Of a stretch of DNA of 27,972 nucleotides, positions 15,550-22,738 are shown in pieces; the stretch's first letter is position 1; each line of letters begins with the position of its first letter. The stretch spans positions 1-27,972 of the forward strand of contig JAJZTU010000007.1 of assembly GCA_021848765.1 (NCBI GenBank). Direction: 5' to 3'. Source of the DNA: Bacillota bacterium. Lineage in GTDB: Bacteria > Bacillota > GCA-003054495 > Carboxydocellales > JAJZTU01. Made by a program: the position numbers and the translations under genes. The notes beneath the pieces were generated by a model. It made no database searches, was not told where the DNA came from, and worked only from the letters and a program-made list of their open reading frames with translations.

Positions 15550-15822
15550 GTGGACATTAAGCTTATTAATATTGGGTTTGGCAACATTGTTTCCGCTAAT
15601 CGTATTGTGGCTATTGTTAGTCCTGAGTCAGCGCCTATTAAACGGATTATTCAGGAAGCCCGGGACCGGGGAATGCTTATTGATGCCACTTATGGCAGAA
15701 GGACCAGGGCGGTAATTATCACCGACAGTGACCATGTGGTGCTGTCTGCAGTTCAGCCGGAAACAGTTGCCCACCGGTTGGCTTCTAAGGAAGTCTCCCA
15801 TAATGATGACCCTGCTGACTAG
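15550..15822 (+). CDS. remA: RemA-like DNA-binding regulator (DUF370)
   Basis: 90-residue DUF370 protein, the RemA/YlzA family. In B. subtilis RemA activates extracellular-matrix and osmoprotection genes. Members lacking any matrix operon are widespread in Clostridia, where the role is less clear. The sequence INIGFGNIVSANRIVAIVSP at the N-terminus and ATYGRRTRAVIITDS in the middle are diagnostic. It starts with GTG 15550, with AAGGGGGA 6 bases before it. Position between yicC and gmk matches the common Firmicutes order. Confidence 0.93.
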   Translation: MDIKLINIGFGNIVSANRIVAIVSPESAPIKRIIQEARDRGMLIDATYGRRTRAVIITDSDHVVLSAVQPETVAHRLASKEVSHNDDPAD

Positions 15823-15840
15823 ACCGGAAAGGGGAAGCTG

Positions 15841-16437
15841 ATGACTGCACAGGGATTGCTGCTGGTGATTTCCGGTCCCTCCGGAGCCGGAAAAGGAACG
15901 GTTTGCCGGGTCCTGATGAGCAGACAGCCTCAGGTCCGTTACTCCGTGTCCGCTACCACCCGTCCACCCAGGACCGGGGAGGTGGAAGGGGTCCATTATT
16001 ACTTTAAAACCCAGGAACAGTTTGAGGCCATGATTGCCCAGGATAAGCTGATTGAATGGGCCAAGGTTTATGATAACTACTACGGGACACCAAAAGAGCC
16101 GGTTATGGAGGCCCTGCGGTCGGGCCGGGATATCATCCTGGAGATTGATATTCAAGGCGCTTTTCAGGTTAAGGAAAAATACCCGGAAGGGGTTTATGTA
16201 TTTATCGCTCCACCGTCCCTGGAGGAATTGAGGAGGAGAATCGAGGGCAGGGCTACCGACGCGACCGAGGTTATTGCCAAGCGGATGAAAGCAGCAGCCG
16301 GGGAGCTGGACCAGGCCGGTAAATACGATTATATTATTGTCAACGATACTGTCGAGACGGCTGCGCTTAAGCTGGAGGCCATAGTAACAGCGGAAAAGTG
16401 CCGGGCGAGCAGACTAAGCAGTTTAAAACCTTACTAG
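15841..16437 (+). CDS. gmk: Guanylate kinase
   Basis: ATP:GMP phosphotransferase, 198 residues, cytoplasmic. The P-loop is SGPSGAGKGT (10-19). The GMP-binding region has SATTRPPRTGEVEGVHYYF with the usual arginines and tyrosine, followed by LEIDIQGAFQVKE and the lid region RRRIEGRATD. AAGGGGAAG precedes the ATG. It starts 18 bases after remA and is 33 bases before rpoZ. Supplies GDP for GTP, dGTP and (p)ppGpp pools. Confidence 0.97.
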   Translation: MTAQGLLLVISGPSGAGKGTVCRVLMSRQPQVRYSVSATTRPPRTGEVEGVHYYFKTQEQFEAMIAQDKLIEWAKVYDNYYGTPKEPVMEALRSGRDIILEIDIQGAFQVKEKYPEGVYVFIAPPSLEELRRRIEGRATDATEVIAKRMKAAAGELDQAGKYDYIIVNDTVETAALKLEAIVTAEKCRASRLSSLKPY

Positions 16438-16470
16438 CAGACGACAGCGTTTTTATAAGGGGGTGCCAGG

Positions 16471-16674
16471 ATGAACAAACCATCCCTGGATGTGTTGATG
16501 AAAAAGGTGGACAGCCGGTATTCTCTGGTGGTTGCTGCCGCCAAACGGGCCCGGACTCTGACTGAGCAGGGTGAGTATGAGGAAAAGGTAGAGGGTAAAC
16601 CGGTATCTGTTGCCCTTAAGGAAATTGCCGACGATAAAATCGCGTACGAGCGGACTAAAATAGGCATCAAGTAA
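16471..16674 (+). CDS. rpoZ: RNA polymerase omega subunit
   Basis: 67-residue omega subunit, which helps beta-prime fold and assemble into RNA polymerase. The family shows in MKKVDSRYSLVVAAAKRAR and the later VSVALKEIADDKI. Length is normal for Firmicutes. AGGGGGTG stands 8-15 bases before ATG 16471. It is placed between gmk and coaBC as usual. Confidence 0.95.
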   Translation: MNKPSLDVLMKKVDSRYSLVVAAAKRARTLTEQGEYEEKVEGKPVSVALKEIADDKIAYERTKIGIK

Positions 16675-16692
16675 TTCGCCGGGGTGATGATG

Positions 16693-17985
16693 ATGTGGCA
16701 CAACAAATTCGTAGTTGTGGGGGTCACCGGGGGGATTGCCGCCTATAAGGCTGCTGAATTAGTAAGTGTTTTGACCAGGGAAGGAGCTGAAGTTCAGGTT
16801 ATTATGACTGCTTCAGCTCAACAATTTATTACCCCCTTAACCCTGCAGACCCTGTCCAAAAATCCGGTTATAGTGGACATGTTCGCCGAACCCAAGGCCT
16901 GGGAAGTACAGCATGTGGCTTTGGCTGATAAAGCAGACCTTTTTTTGGTGGTTCCGGCTACGGCTAACCTGATTGGCAAAGTGGCTAACGGGATTGCGGA
17001 CGATATGTTAACCACGACTATTATGGCCACCAGGGCTCCGGTAGTATTTGCTCCGGCCATGAATGTACATATGTATGCTAATCCGATTGTGCAGATGAAT
17101 ATCCACAAGCTGCGCGGCTTCTATCATTTTGTCGAACCGGGCAGCGGCAGGCTGGCCTGCGGATATGAAGGTAAAGGCCGGTTGGCGGAGCTCTCCGAGA
17201 TTCTGGAAACCGCAGGCAGGGTGCTCAACAGTGGGACAAGCGCACAACAGACGCCGGGTGAATATAGTAATCGTGTGGTTACTAATATTAATGATCAGCT
17301 TGAAGCACAGCAGTGTGGGGTGGCAGACTATTCAGGGCTAACTGTCCTGGTCACCGCCGGGGCAACCAGGGAGGCCATTGACCCCATCAGGTTCATAACT
17401 AACCGGAGTACCGGCAAAATGGGCTTTGCTATTGCTGAAGCTGCCGCCAGGAGAGGGGCCAGGGTAATTCTGGTGGCCGGGCCTACCAACCTTCCTGCCC
17501 CGCCAGGGGTGGAACTGGTAGCAATTGAGTCTGCCCGGGACATGTACGCTGCGGTAACAGAACACTACCCCGGGGTGGATGTGGTCATCAAGTCCGCGGC
17601 TGTGGCTGACTACCGGCCCAAACAGCGGGCCGGCCAGAAAATCAAGAAGGGCGAGGGAGACCTGATTTTAGAACTGGAGCGCAACCCTGATATCCTGGCC
17701 CAACTGGGGAAAACTAAACAGCGGCAGGTGCTGGTGGGTTTTGCGGCGGAGACCAATGACCTGATCCGGCATGCCAGTGACAAAGTGCGGAGAAAGAACC
17801 TGGACTTCATAGTGGCTAATGATGTCACCCAAGCGGGGGCAGGATTTGGTACTGACACCAATATGGTGAAATTCATCTTTCCCACGGGCGAGATCCATGA
17901 ATTGCCCATGATGCCCAAAAGTGAGGTGGCCGGGGCCATCCTGGACCAGGTGCTGGTAATCCTCCGGCAGCGGGATAAGGAGTGA
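16693..17985 (+). CDS. coaBC: Bifunctional phosphopantothenoylcysteine decarboxylase/synthetase
   Basis: Two steps of coenzyme A synthesis. The N-terminal CoaC domain is an FMN-dependent decarboxylase: GVTGGIAAYKAAELVS, active-site histidine in VQHVALAD, PAMNVHMYANPIVQMN and the substrate-clamp loop GRLACGYEGKGRL. The C-terminal CoaB domain is a CTP-dependent ligase: VLVTAGATREAIDPIRFITNRSTGKMG, then KSAAVADYRPK and FAAET. Four in-frame starts follow each other (GTG 16684, ATG 16687, 16690, 16693). I take 16693 because GGGG(TG) at 16681-16686 serves it best, but any of the last three is possible. About 430 residues, a normal length. It is followed by metK after 5 bases. Confidence 0.95.
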   Translation: MWHNKFVVVGVTGGIAAYKAAELVSVLTREGAEVQVIMTASAQQFITPLTLQTLSKNPVIVDMFAEPKAWEVQHVALADKADLFLVVPATANLIGKVANGIADDMLTTTIMATRAPVVFAPAMNVHMYANPIVQMNIHKLRGFYHFVEPGSGRLACGYEGKGRLAELSEILETAGRVLNSGTSAQQTPGEYSNRVVTNINDQLEAQQCGVADYSGLTVLVTAGATREAIDPIRFITNRSTGKMGFAIAEAAARRGARVILVAGPTNLPAPPGVELVAIESARDMYAAVTEHYPGVDVVIKSAAVADYRPKQRAGQKIKKGEGDLILELERNPDILAQLGKTKQRQVLVGFAAETNDLIRHASDKVRRKNLDFIVANDVTQAGAGFGTDTNMVKFIFPTGEIHELPMMPKSEVAGAILDQVLVILRQRDKE

Positions 17986-17990
17986 GAGGC

Positions 17991-19181
17991 TTGGCAAGAA
18001 GACTGTTTACATCAGAGTCGGTGACTGAGGGACATCCGGATAAGCTGGCCGACCAGGTTTCCGACGGTATTCTGGATGCTATTTTAGAGCAGGACCCCAT
18101 GGCCAGGGTGGCCTGTGAGACTTCGGTAACCACAGGTCTGGTGCTGGTAATGGGAGAGATTACTACAGACTGCTATGTGGATATTCCCAGAATTGTCCGG
18201 GAGACCATCCGGGAAGTTGGTTACACCCGGGCCAAGTTTGGCTTTGACTGTGATACCTGTGCGGTATTAACTGCCATTGATGAGCAGTCTCCGGATATTG
18301 CTATGGGTGTGGATAAAGCTTTGGAAGCCAAGACCGGGGAAATGAGCGAGGCTGCTATTGAGGCCATTGGTGCAGGGGACCAGGGGATGATGTTTGGTTA
18401 TGCCACCAATGAAACCCCGGAATTTATGCCCATGCCTATTGCCCTGGCCCACAAGCTGGCCAGAAGGCTGACCGAAGTGCGGAAGAACCGGATTGTGCCT
18501 TACCTGCGCCCGGACGGGAAAACCCAGGTTACCGTGGAATATGAGGATGACCGGCCGGTCCGGGTGGATACTATTGTGATTTCCACCCAGCATAAACCGG
18601 ATATTTCCCTGGAGATGATCCGCCAGGATTTGCTTGAGAAAGTGATTAAGCCTGTAGTCCCGAAAGAGTTACTGGATGACAGGACCAGGTACTTTGTTAA
18701 TCCCACCGGGCGGTTCGTGATTGGCGGTCCTCAGGGTGATGCCGGCCTGACAGGGCGGAAGATAATTGTCGATACCTACGGGGGGATGGCCAGGCACGGC
18801 GGGGGCGCTTTCTCCGGAAAGGACCCTACCAAGGTGGACCGTTCGGCAGCTTATGCGGCGAGATATGTGGCCAAGAATATCGTAGCAGCAGGATTAGCCG
18901 ACAGGTGTGAGGTGCAGTTGGCTTATGCCATTGGGGTAGCCAGGCCGGTTTCTGTCATGGTGGAGACCTTTGGGACCGGAAAGGTGCGGTCGGAGAGGCT
19001 GGTGGAACTGGTCCAGCAGCATTTCGACCTGCGCCCGGCGGGGATTATCAAGCAGCTGGATTTGCGCCGGCCAATTTACAGGAAGGTTGCCGCCTACGGG
19101 CATTTTGGCCGGACTGACCTGGATTTACCCTGGGAGAGGACAGATAAGGCTGAAGTTTTGCGTGGGGATGCTTTAAAATAA
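17991..19181 (+). CDS. metK: S-adenosylmethionine synthetase
   Basis: Makes S-adenosylmethionine from methionine and ATP. 396 residues. Signatures: FTSESVTEGHPDKLADQVSD (ATP/metal site), IGAGDQGMMFGYA (methionine loop), and GGGAFSGKDPTKVDRSAAY (P-loop-like). The start is set at TTG 17991: AAGGAG (17977-17982) is 8 bases upstream, whereas the in-frame GTG at 17982 directly abuts that site and cannot use it. No SAM riboswitch precedes it, since it is translated right after coaBC. A terminator follows, closing the operon and marking the left edge of the accessory block. Confidence 0.96.
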   Translation: MARRLFTSESVTEGHPDKLADQVSDGILDAILEQDPMARVACETSVTTGLVLVMGEITTDCYVDIPRIVRETIREVGYTRAKFGFDCDTCAVLTAIDEQSPDIAMGVDKALEAKTGEMSEAAIEAIGAGDQGMMFGYATNETPEFMPMPIALAHKLARRLTEVRKNRIVPYLRPDGKTQVTVEYEDDRPVRVDTIVISTQHKPDISLEMIRQDLLEKVIKPVVPKELLDDRTRYFVNPTGRFVIGGPQGDAGLTGRKIIVDTYGGMARHGGGAFSGKDPTKVDRSAAYAARYVAKNIVAAGLADRCEVQLAYAIGVARPVSVMVETFGTGKVRSERLVELVQQHFDLRPAGIIKQLDLRRPIYRKVAAYGHFGRTDLDLPWERTDKAEVLRGDALK

Positions 19182-19232
19182 GCAGTTTGCAACCGGAATG
19201 GTTTTAACGAAAGAAAGGTTTTTTAAGCTATC

Positions 19233-19256
19233 AACCCTTGCCTGGCAAGGGTTTTT
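19233..19256 (+). terminator. Rho-independent terminator after metK
   Basis: AACCCTTGC (19233-19241) pairs perfectly with GCAAGGGTT (19245-19253) around a 3-base loop. A T-run continues to 19256. It lies about 50 bases after the metK stop. Confidence 0.85.
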
Positions 19257-19372
19257 CCATTTTGTAACCATTAACCGAACAATGTCGGACTATGAGATAA
19301 TTTGTAGAAATTTTCTATAAAGGCAAAAGGAGGGATTTAAAAAGGCTCCGAGCAGCAATTTTTTCGTGTTAT

Positions 19373-19618
19373 ATGGTGCCGGAGCAGGTTTTAGAACAAA
19401 AGGAAATTGATCAAAAAATTGATGAGGCAATAAACCAACTAGATGATACCCACAGAGAGGTAATCATTCTGAAGTATTTTTGGGGGCTTTCCGAAAAGGA
19501 AATGGCTGAAGTTATAAATGTTAAGGATGGGACAGTCAAGTCCCGTCTCAATAGGGCAAGAGCAAAAATACAAAGTATACTGATAGAGTATTTATCTGAA
19601 AAAAAGGAGTGGAGGTAA
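19373..19618 (+). pseudogene. ECF sigma factor remnant (region 4 only)
   Basis: 81 residues that make up just the sigma region 4 helix-turn-helix: INQLDDTHREVIILKYFWGL, then SEKEMAEVINVKDGTVKSRL and NRARAKIQ. ECF sigma factors need region 2 for -10 recognition and core binding; it is missing. The frame opens at 19322 after a TAA, and the extra 17 codons before ATG 19373 do not resemble region 2. The gene is therefore a 5'-deleted remnant. The MVPEQVLEQKEIDQKI lead-in is the usual linker. Base composition is more AT-rich than metK or priA. The anti-sigma fragment follows at once. Confidence 0.8.
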
Positions 19619-19624
19619 AGTAAA

Positions 19625-19891
19625 TTGGGTAGGCGGATGTTGAACTTAGACGATCTTATTGAGAAAAGCATCAAATCCCAAGCTGATAAAATAATTGTTC
19701 CACCAAAAGAAGAAGTTTGGGTACAAATTACACATCAATTAGCAAAGCAAAGGGCAGCAGACAAAAGAAAAAGAAGGGCGTTTAAATTTATTGTTACTTC
19801 TATAGCTTTTATATTATATTTAGGAACTATTCCGGTGATCTTCCCAGACCCTGACGCTAAGGCTGTTGGCCTGCGTTCCGGTGAACTATAG
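19625..19891 (+). pseudogene. Truncated anti-sigma factor
   Basis: 88 residues from TTG 19625 (GGAGG 9 bases before): an acidic/basic cytoplasmic part (NLDDLIEKSIKSQADKIIVP) then one membrane segment (FIVTSIAFILYLGTIPVIF) and PDPDAKAVG. This matches the start of anti-sigma factors encoded after ECF sigma genes in Firmicutes, which normally go on with a large extracytoplasmic sensor domain. Here the frame meets TAG at 19889. Read through that amber codon, the same frame stays open to TGA at 19982-19984 without a recognisable sensor. It is likely non-functional, like its sigma partner. Confidence 0.65.
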
Positions 19892-20016
19892 ATAGATGAT
19901 GGTATTATAAATCTGTTAGATATTTCAGTATTCAAGCCATTTCTGAGGTTTTATAGGACGGCAACATACACCCTACTTATATGACTTCGTATATATCACT
20001 AATGCGAGGGAAAATC

Positions 20017-20101
20017 AATAGAACATTTAAGTAATTCCTGCGTTTGCTCGTTTATTTCTTGTTTTTTCATGTTTTTACTATTATAATTAAAGTGTTCTAT
20101 T
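20017..20101. repeat. 85-bp segment bounded by imperfect inverted repeats
   Basis: AATAGAACATTTAA (20017-20030) faces TTAAAGTGTTCTATT (20087-20101); the arms match except for one extra base. The interior is T-rich. The outer flanks show no target duplication. It could be a small mobile-element remnant or a control site for the XRE gene that starts 31 bases later. The rest of 19892-20131 shows nothing else I can name. Confidence 0.45.
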
Positions 20102-20131
20102 TAGGTTGAAAAATCAGGCGAGGTGGGCAAA

Positions 20132-20344
20132 GTGGCTATCAGTTATAAAAAGCTATGGAAACTTCTTATTGATAAAGACTTGAAAAAGAAAGACCTGCAA
20201 AAGCTTGCGGGAATCAGCTCTGCTTCCATAACGAAACTCGGCAAGAATGAAAATGTGAATACCGAGATACTTGAGAAGATATGTAAAGCCTTAAATTGTG
20301 ATATTGCCGACATTATGGAAATGAGCGATGATGTGAAACGATAG
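20132..20344 (+). CDS. Small XRE-family helix-turn-helix regulator
   Basis: 70-residue Cro/C1-type DNA-binding protein. The helix-turn-helix is KKKDLQKLAGISSASITKLG, followed by NTEILEKICKALNCDIADIM, the typical fifth helix of this YozG-like group. It has no effector domain. GTG 20132 is preferred over the in-frame GTG 20123 because GAGGTG lies just before it and homologs of this type start M-A-I-S-Y-K-K-L. Genes of this type often head restriction-modification or helicase operons, which fits the remnants directly downstream (ATG 20359, 15 bases later). It appears intact. Confidence 0.85.
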   Translation: MAISYKKLWKLLIDKDLKKKDLQKLAGISSASITKLGKNENVNTEILEKICKALNCDIADIMEMSDDVKR

Positions 20345-20358
20345 GGGTGAGGGTCATT

Positions 20359-20781
20359 ATGGAAACGTACACACTGTATCAATCAAGATACTTTGCTGAA
20401 CAAATACTGTTAAAACGTCCGCAGTCAAGCATTGACGGGCTTGCTTCTGCCATGTCTGGAGTTAAAGTAGATCTGAACAGAATTGCAGGAGGGCGGCGAA
20501 ACCTTCGAGTACAACACCAACTTTGCACTATTCCCAAAAACGGACAGCGTCGAAAATGAGATTGTGCGGCACATCATCGTTCACGACAACGTGGATTATA
20601 GCAGGAAAAGGCTGTTGCCGGACAGGAATACTGCCGCGCCGTCACCGAGTGGAACGCCGAAAACAGCGGCAAACCGTGGGAATATGCGCTTATTTCGCAC
20701 GATGAGGTGCGGATGCAATCCAGCTTCATGTATCTCGTAAAAAACAAGGTGCCAGCGGAGCAGTTAATGATTTATCAATAA
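20359..20781 (+). pseudogene. Collapsed restriction/helicase locus, fragments in three frames
   Basis: 20359-20478 begins like a real gene (GGGGTGA before ATG) and encodes 40 residues, METYTLYQSRYFAEQILLKR then SSIDGLASAMSGVKVDLN. I recognise this as the start of SNF2/DEAD-type helicases of defence loci, just before the ATP-binding part. It breaks off there. 20483-20612, another frame, gives an unassigned piece with FEYNTNFALFPKTDSVENE. 20611-20781 gives QEYCRAVTEWNAENSGKPWE, YALISHDEV and SSFMYLV up to TAA, which resembles the C-terminal end of type III restriction (Res) proteins. So two ends of a multi-gene locus are joined by a large internal deletion. Identification is from memory of the families; moderate confidence. 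Confidence 0.55.
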
Positions 20782-20828
20782 AAGTGAACCAGGCATGATA
20801 TAGAAAAAAGATGGAGGGAGATATTCCG

Positions 20829-21686
20829 ATGGATAACAACAAAATACAATTGTTCGAGGCTAAAAGAATCCGCACAGCCTGGGATGAAGAAGCGCAAGAA
20901 TGGTACTTTTCGGTTGTGGATGTTGTGTCGGTGCTGACGGATCAACCGACGCAACGATCAGCCGCAAAATATTGGAGCGTATTGAAAACGCGCATGAAAA
21001 AAGAAGGAAATCAACTGACTACAAATTGTAGGCAGTTGAAAATGACTGCTGAAGACGGGAAAAGCCGTGCAACCGATGTCGCTGATACTGAACAACTTTT
21101 GCGCATCATACAATCAATCCCCTCCCCGAAAGCGGAGCCGTTCAAGCTGTGGTTGGCATCGGTTGGGCGCGAGCGAATCGAGGAAACCATTGATCCGGAA
21201 CTGGCTATCGACCGCGCCCTTGCCACCTATTTGAAAAAGGGATACAGCCGTGAATGGATTAACCAGCGTTTGCAGGCAATCCAAGTGCGGAAAGAACTCA
21301 CCGATGAATGGGATAACCGGGGCGTCAGACAGGGTGTAGAATACGCTATCCTCACGGATGAAATCACAAAAGCGTGGTCTGGCATGACTACACGGCAGTA
21401 CAAACGGCTCAAGGGTCTGAAAAAGGAAAACCTGCGCGACAATATGACCACGCTGGAACTGGTGCTGAATATGCTGGCCGAAGCTACGACCACGGAAATT
21501 TCCAAGACCTCTGAGCCAACAACATTTGAGGAGAACCGCCAAGTGGCAAAAAGGGGCGGACGCATTGCTGGAAACGCGCGCAGGGAAATTGAGGCGGATA
21601 CAGGAAAACCCGTAATAACGAAAAAGAATGCCGTTGACTTTTCAAGGCTTCTGGCGGAAGAAAAAAACAAGTTATGGGGGAGCTAG
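20829..21686 (+). CDS. BRO-N domain protein (phage antirepressor-like)
   Basis: 285 residues. The N-terminal half is a BRO-N domain: KRIRTAWDEEAQEWYFSVVD and VSVLTDQPTQRSAAKYWSVL, then RATDVADTEQLLRIIQSIPS, ending around WLASVGRERIEE. The C-terminal half has AYLKKGYSREWINQRLQAI-type text and a last part KRGGRIAGNARREIEADTGK seen in stand-alone bacterial BRO proteins. BRO-N domains bind DNA in phage antirepressors; chromosomal single copies have no settled function. ATG 20829 has GGAGGGAG 9 bases before; the ATG at 20811 overlaps that site and is rejected. It appears intact, unlike its neighbours, but has no other phage gene nearby. Confidence 0.82.
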   Translation: MDNNKIQLFEAKRIRTAWDEEAQEWYFSVVDVVSVLTDQPTQRSAAKYWSVLKTRMKKEGNQLTTNCRQLKMTAEDGKSRATDVADTEQLLRIIQSIPSPKAEPFKLWLASVGRERIEETIDPELAIDRALATYLKKGYSREWINQRLQAIQVRKELTDEWDNRGVRQGVEYAILTDEITKAWSGMTTRQYKRLKGLKKENLRDNMTTLELVLNMLAEATTTEISKTSEPTTFEENRQVAKRGGRIAGNARREIEADTGKPVITKKNAVDFSRLLAEEKNKLWGS

Positions 21687-22152
21687 CCAAAACACTTCAA
21701 GCATTATATCTTCAAATGTTAGTATTATGTCTAGCGGGTCAGTTTCTGGGGTACCAATTGATGACCAAAGCGACTCTGCTCATCCAAACGAGGGCTGTGG
21801 GCCTGCTTCCGGAGCAATGGTTTTAGGTTATTGGGATACGCATGGCTACACTAACCTTCAAAGTGATAGTGATAGAGTATATGGAACACAGTTACAGAAT
21901 GAGTTATACTCAGATATGGGGACATCGTCAATTGGAACATCTTTAGTTGGTTGGACTTCAGGGGTAAGAACACATGCGAATTCCCATTCGGGATATAACT
22001 TTTCAAGTGGTTACACAGATAAAAATGCTCCTTATTCAACCGCTTGGTATTTCGTCACCTCTGAAATCAATAGTTCTAGACCCTTTGGTTTTTATGTAGG
22101 TTGGGATAACGGACAAGCAGGAGATTTATACTATGACTATCATTTCGTAAAA
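21687..22152 (+). pseudogene. C39-like cysteine peptidase, fragment
   Basis: The frame through 21628-22317 shows family character only in the middle: VPIDDQSDSAHPNEGCGPAS, then GAMVLGYWDTHGYTNL. This is the catalytic-cysteine region of the C39-like/papain-fold peptidases (Peptidase_C39_2). INSSRPFGFYVGW and YYDYHFV follow, where the catalytic histidine is expected. After about 22152 the translation becomes unlike any enzyme (many hydrophobic and basic residues to TGA at 22315). There is no signal peptide: the frame begins inside the end of the BRO-N gene. Both ends look lost. AT-rich composition. Confidence 0.55.
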
Positions 22153-22250
22153 AATAATTTATCGGTACTTAACTTGGGCTGCATTTACAGTGTTTTTTGG
22201 GTTATTATTAAAAATGTTTTCTCGTTAACATCCGTTTATCCCAAATTAGC

Positions 22251-22367
22251 CATGGGAGGGTATATAAAGGCCCGGAGGATGACTTTGTACTATGCCCAAT
22301 TGCGCGTAAAGCAGTGAATCCTCAAGATGTTTTTTGCCTAAAAACTAATCCAAAAGGAGGATTTTGA
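22251..22367 (+). pseudogene. Unidentified C-terminal protein fragment
   Basis: A different frame from the C39 fragment, open from 22212 to TGA 22365-22367. It reads HGRVYKGPEDDFVLCPIARK then AVNPQDVFCLKTNPKGGF. The balanced residue mix looks like real coding sequence rather than the noise in the overlapping frame, but there is no start codon or ribosome site. I do not recognise the family. It may be the tail of a gene whose front was deleted. Confidence 0.35.
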
Positions 22368-22443
22368 TTAAGCGTGACGAAATACCTTATTAAGAGATGA
22401 GCAGTAGAGATAAGTCGGTCTAGCGACTAAAGGTGGCGAGAGT

Positions 22444-22602
22444 ATGATATATGGTATTGCGTTTCTAGTTGTAATAGCGGTTGCAACCTTAATAATGATG
22501 CGCAGTACAACCAGGGAATTGGACGAAGTCCATGAAAGGGCACAGTCCTACTTGAACATGAAATCGCAGAATCAGGACTCTTGTGAAACTACACAGTCTT
22601 AA
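22444..22602 (+). CDS. Small single-pass membrane protein, 52 residues
   Basis: ATG 22444 is preceded by AAAGGTGG at a good distance and ends with TAA at 22600. Residues 1-19 (MIYGIAFLVVIAVATLIMM) form one membrane helix; the rest, RSTTRELDEVHERAQSYLNM and on, is polar with a helix-forming pattern. A rho-independent terminator starts 5 bases after the stop, which supports a real, separately transcribed gene. No family is recognised. It lies between the decayed block and priA and may belong to either. A small hairpin (AGTCG/CGACT, about 22415-22430) lies upstream. Confidence 0.6.
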   Translation: MIYGIAFLVVIAVATLIMMRSTTRELDEVHERAQSYLNMKSQNQDSCETTQS

Positions 22603-22606
22603 CAGA

Positions 22607-22634
22607 AATCCAGAGTTGAACCTCTGGGTTTTTT
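22607..22634 (+). terminator. Rho-independent terminator before priA
   Basis: AATCCAGAG (22607-22615) pairs with CTCTGGGTT (22622-22630), one wobble pair, 6-base loop, then more T to 22634. It ends the small membrane protein gene and isolates priA from the accessory block. Confidence 0.85.
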
Positions 22635-22738
22635 CGTGTCCTTAAATCTGATATAATATACCCGGAAATCTATTCTATTTAGGAAAGGCTTTGTTTAAGG
22701 CAAGCCTGAATTTCTTTATCCATGTATGGAGGGGTGCA

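Noticed and set aside
17940..18000. SAM riboswitch in front of metK
   Set aside because: metK starts 5 bases after coaBC; there is no room and no S-box sequence.
22368..22443. Riboswitch-like leader with hairpin AGTCG/CGACT before the 52-residue gene
   Set aside because: Only a 5-bp stem; no match to preQ1, SAM or cyclic-di-GMP aptamer cores that I know.
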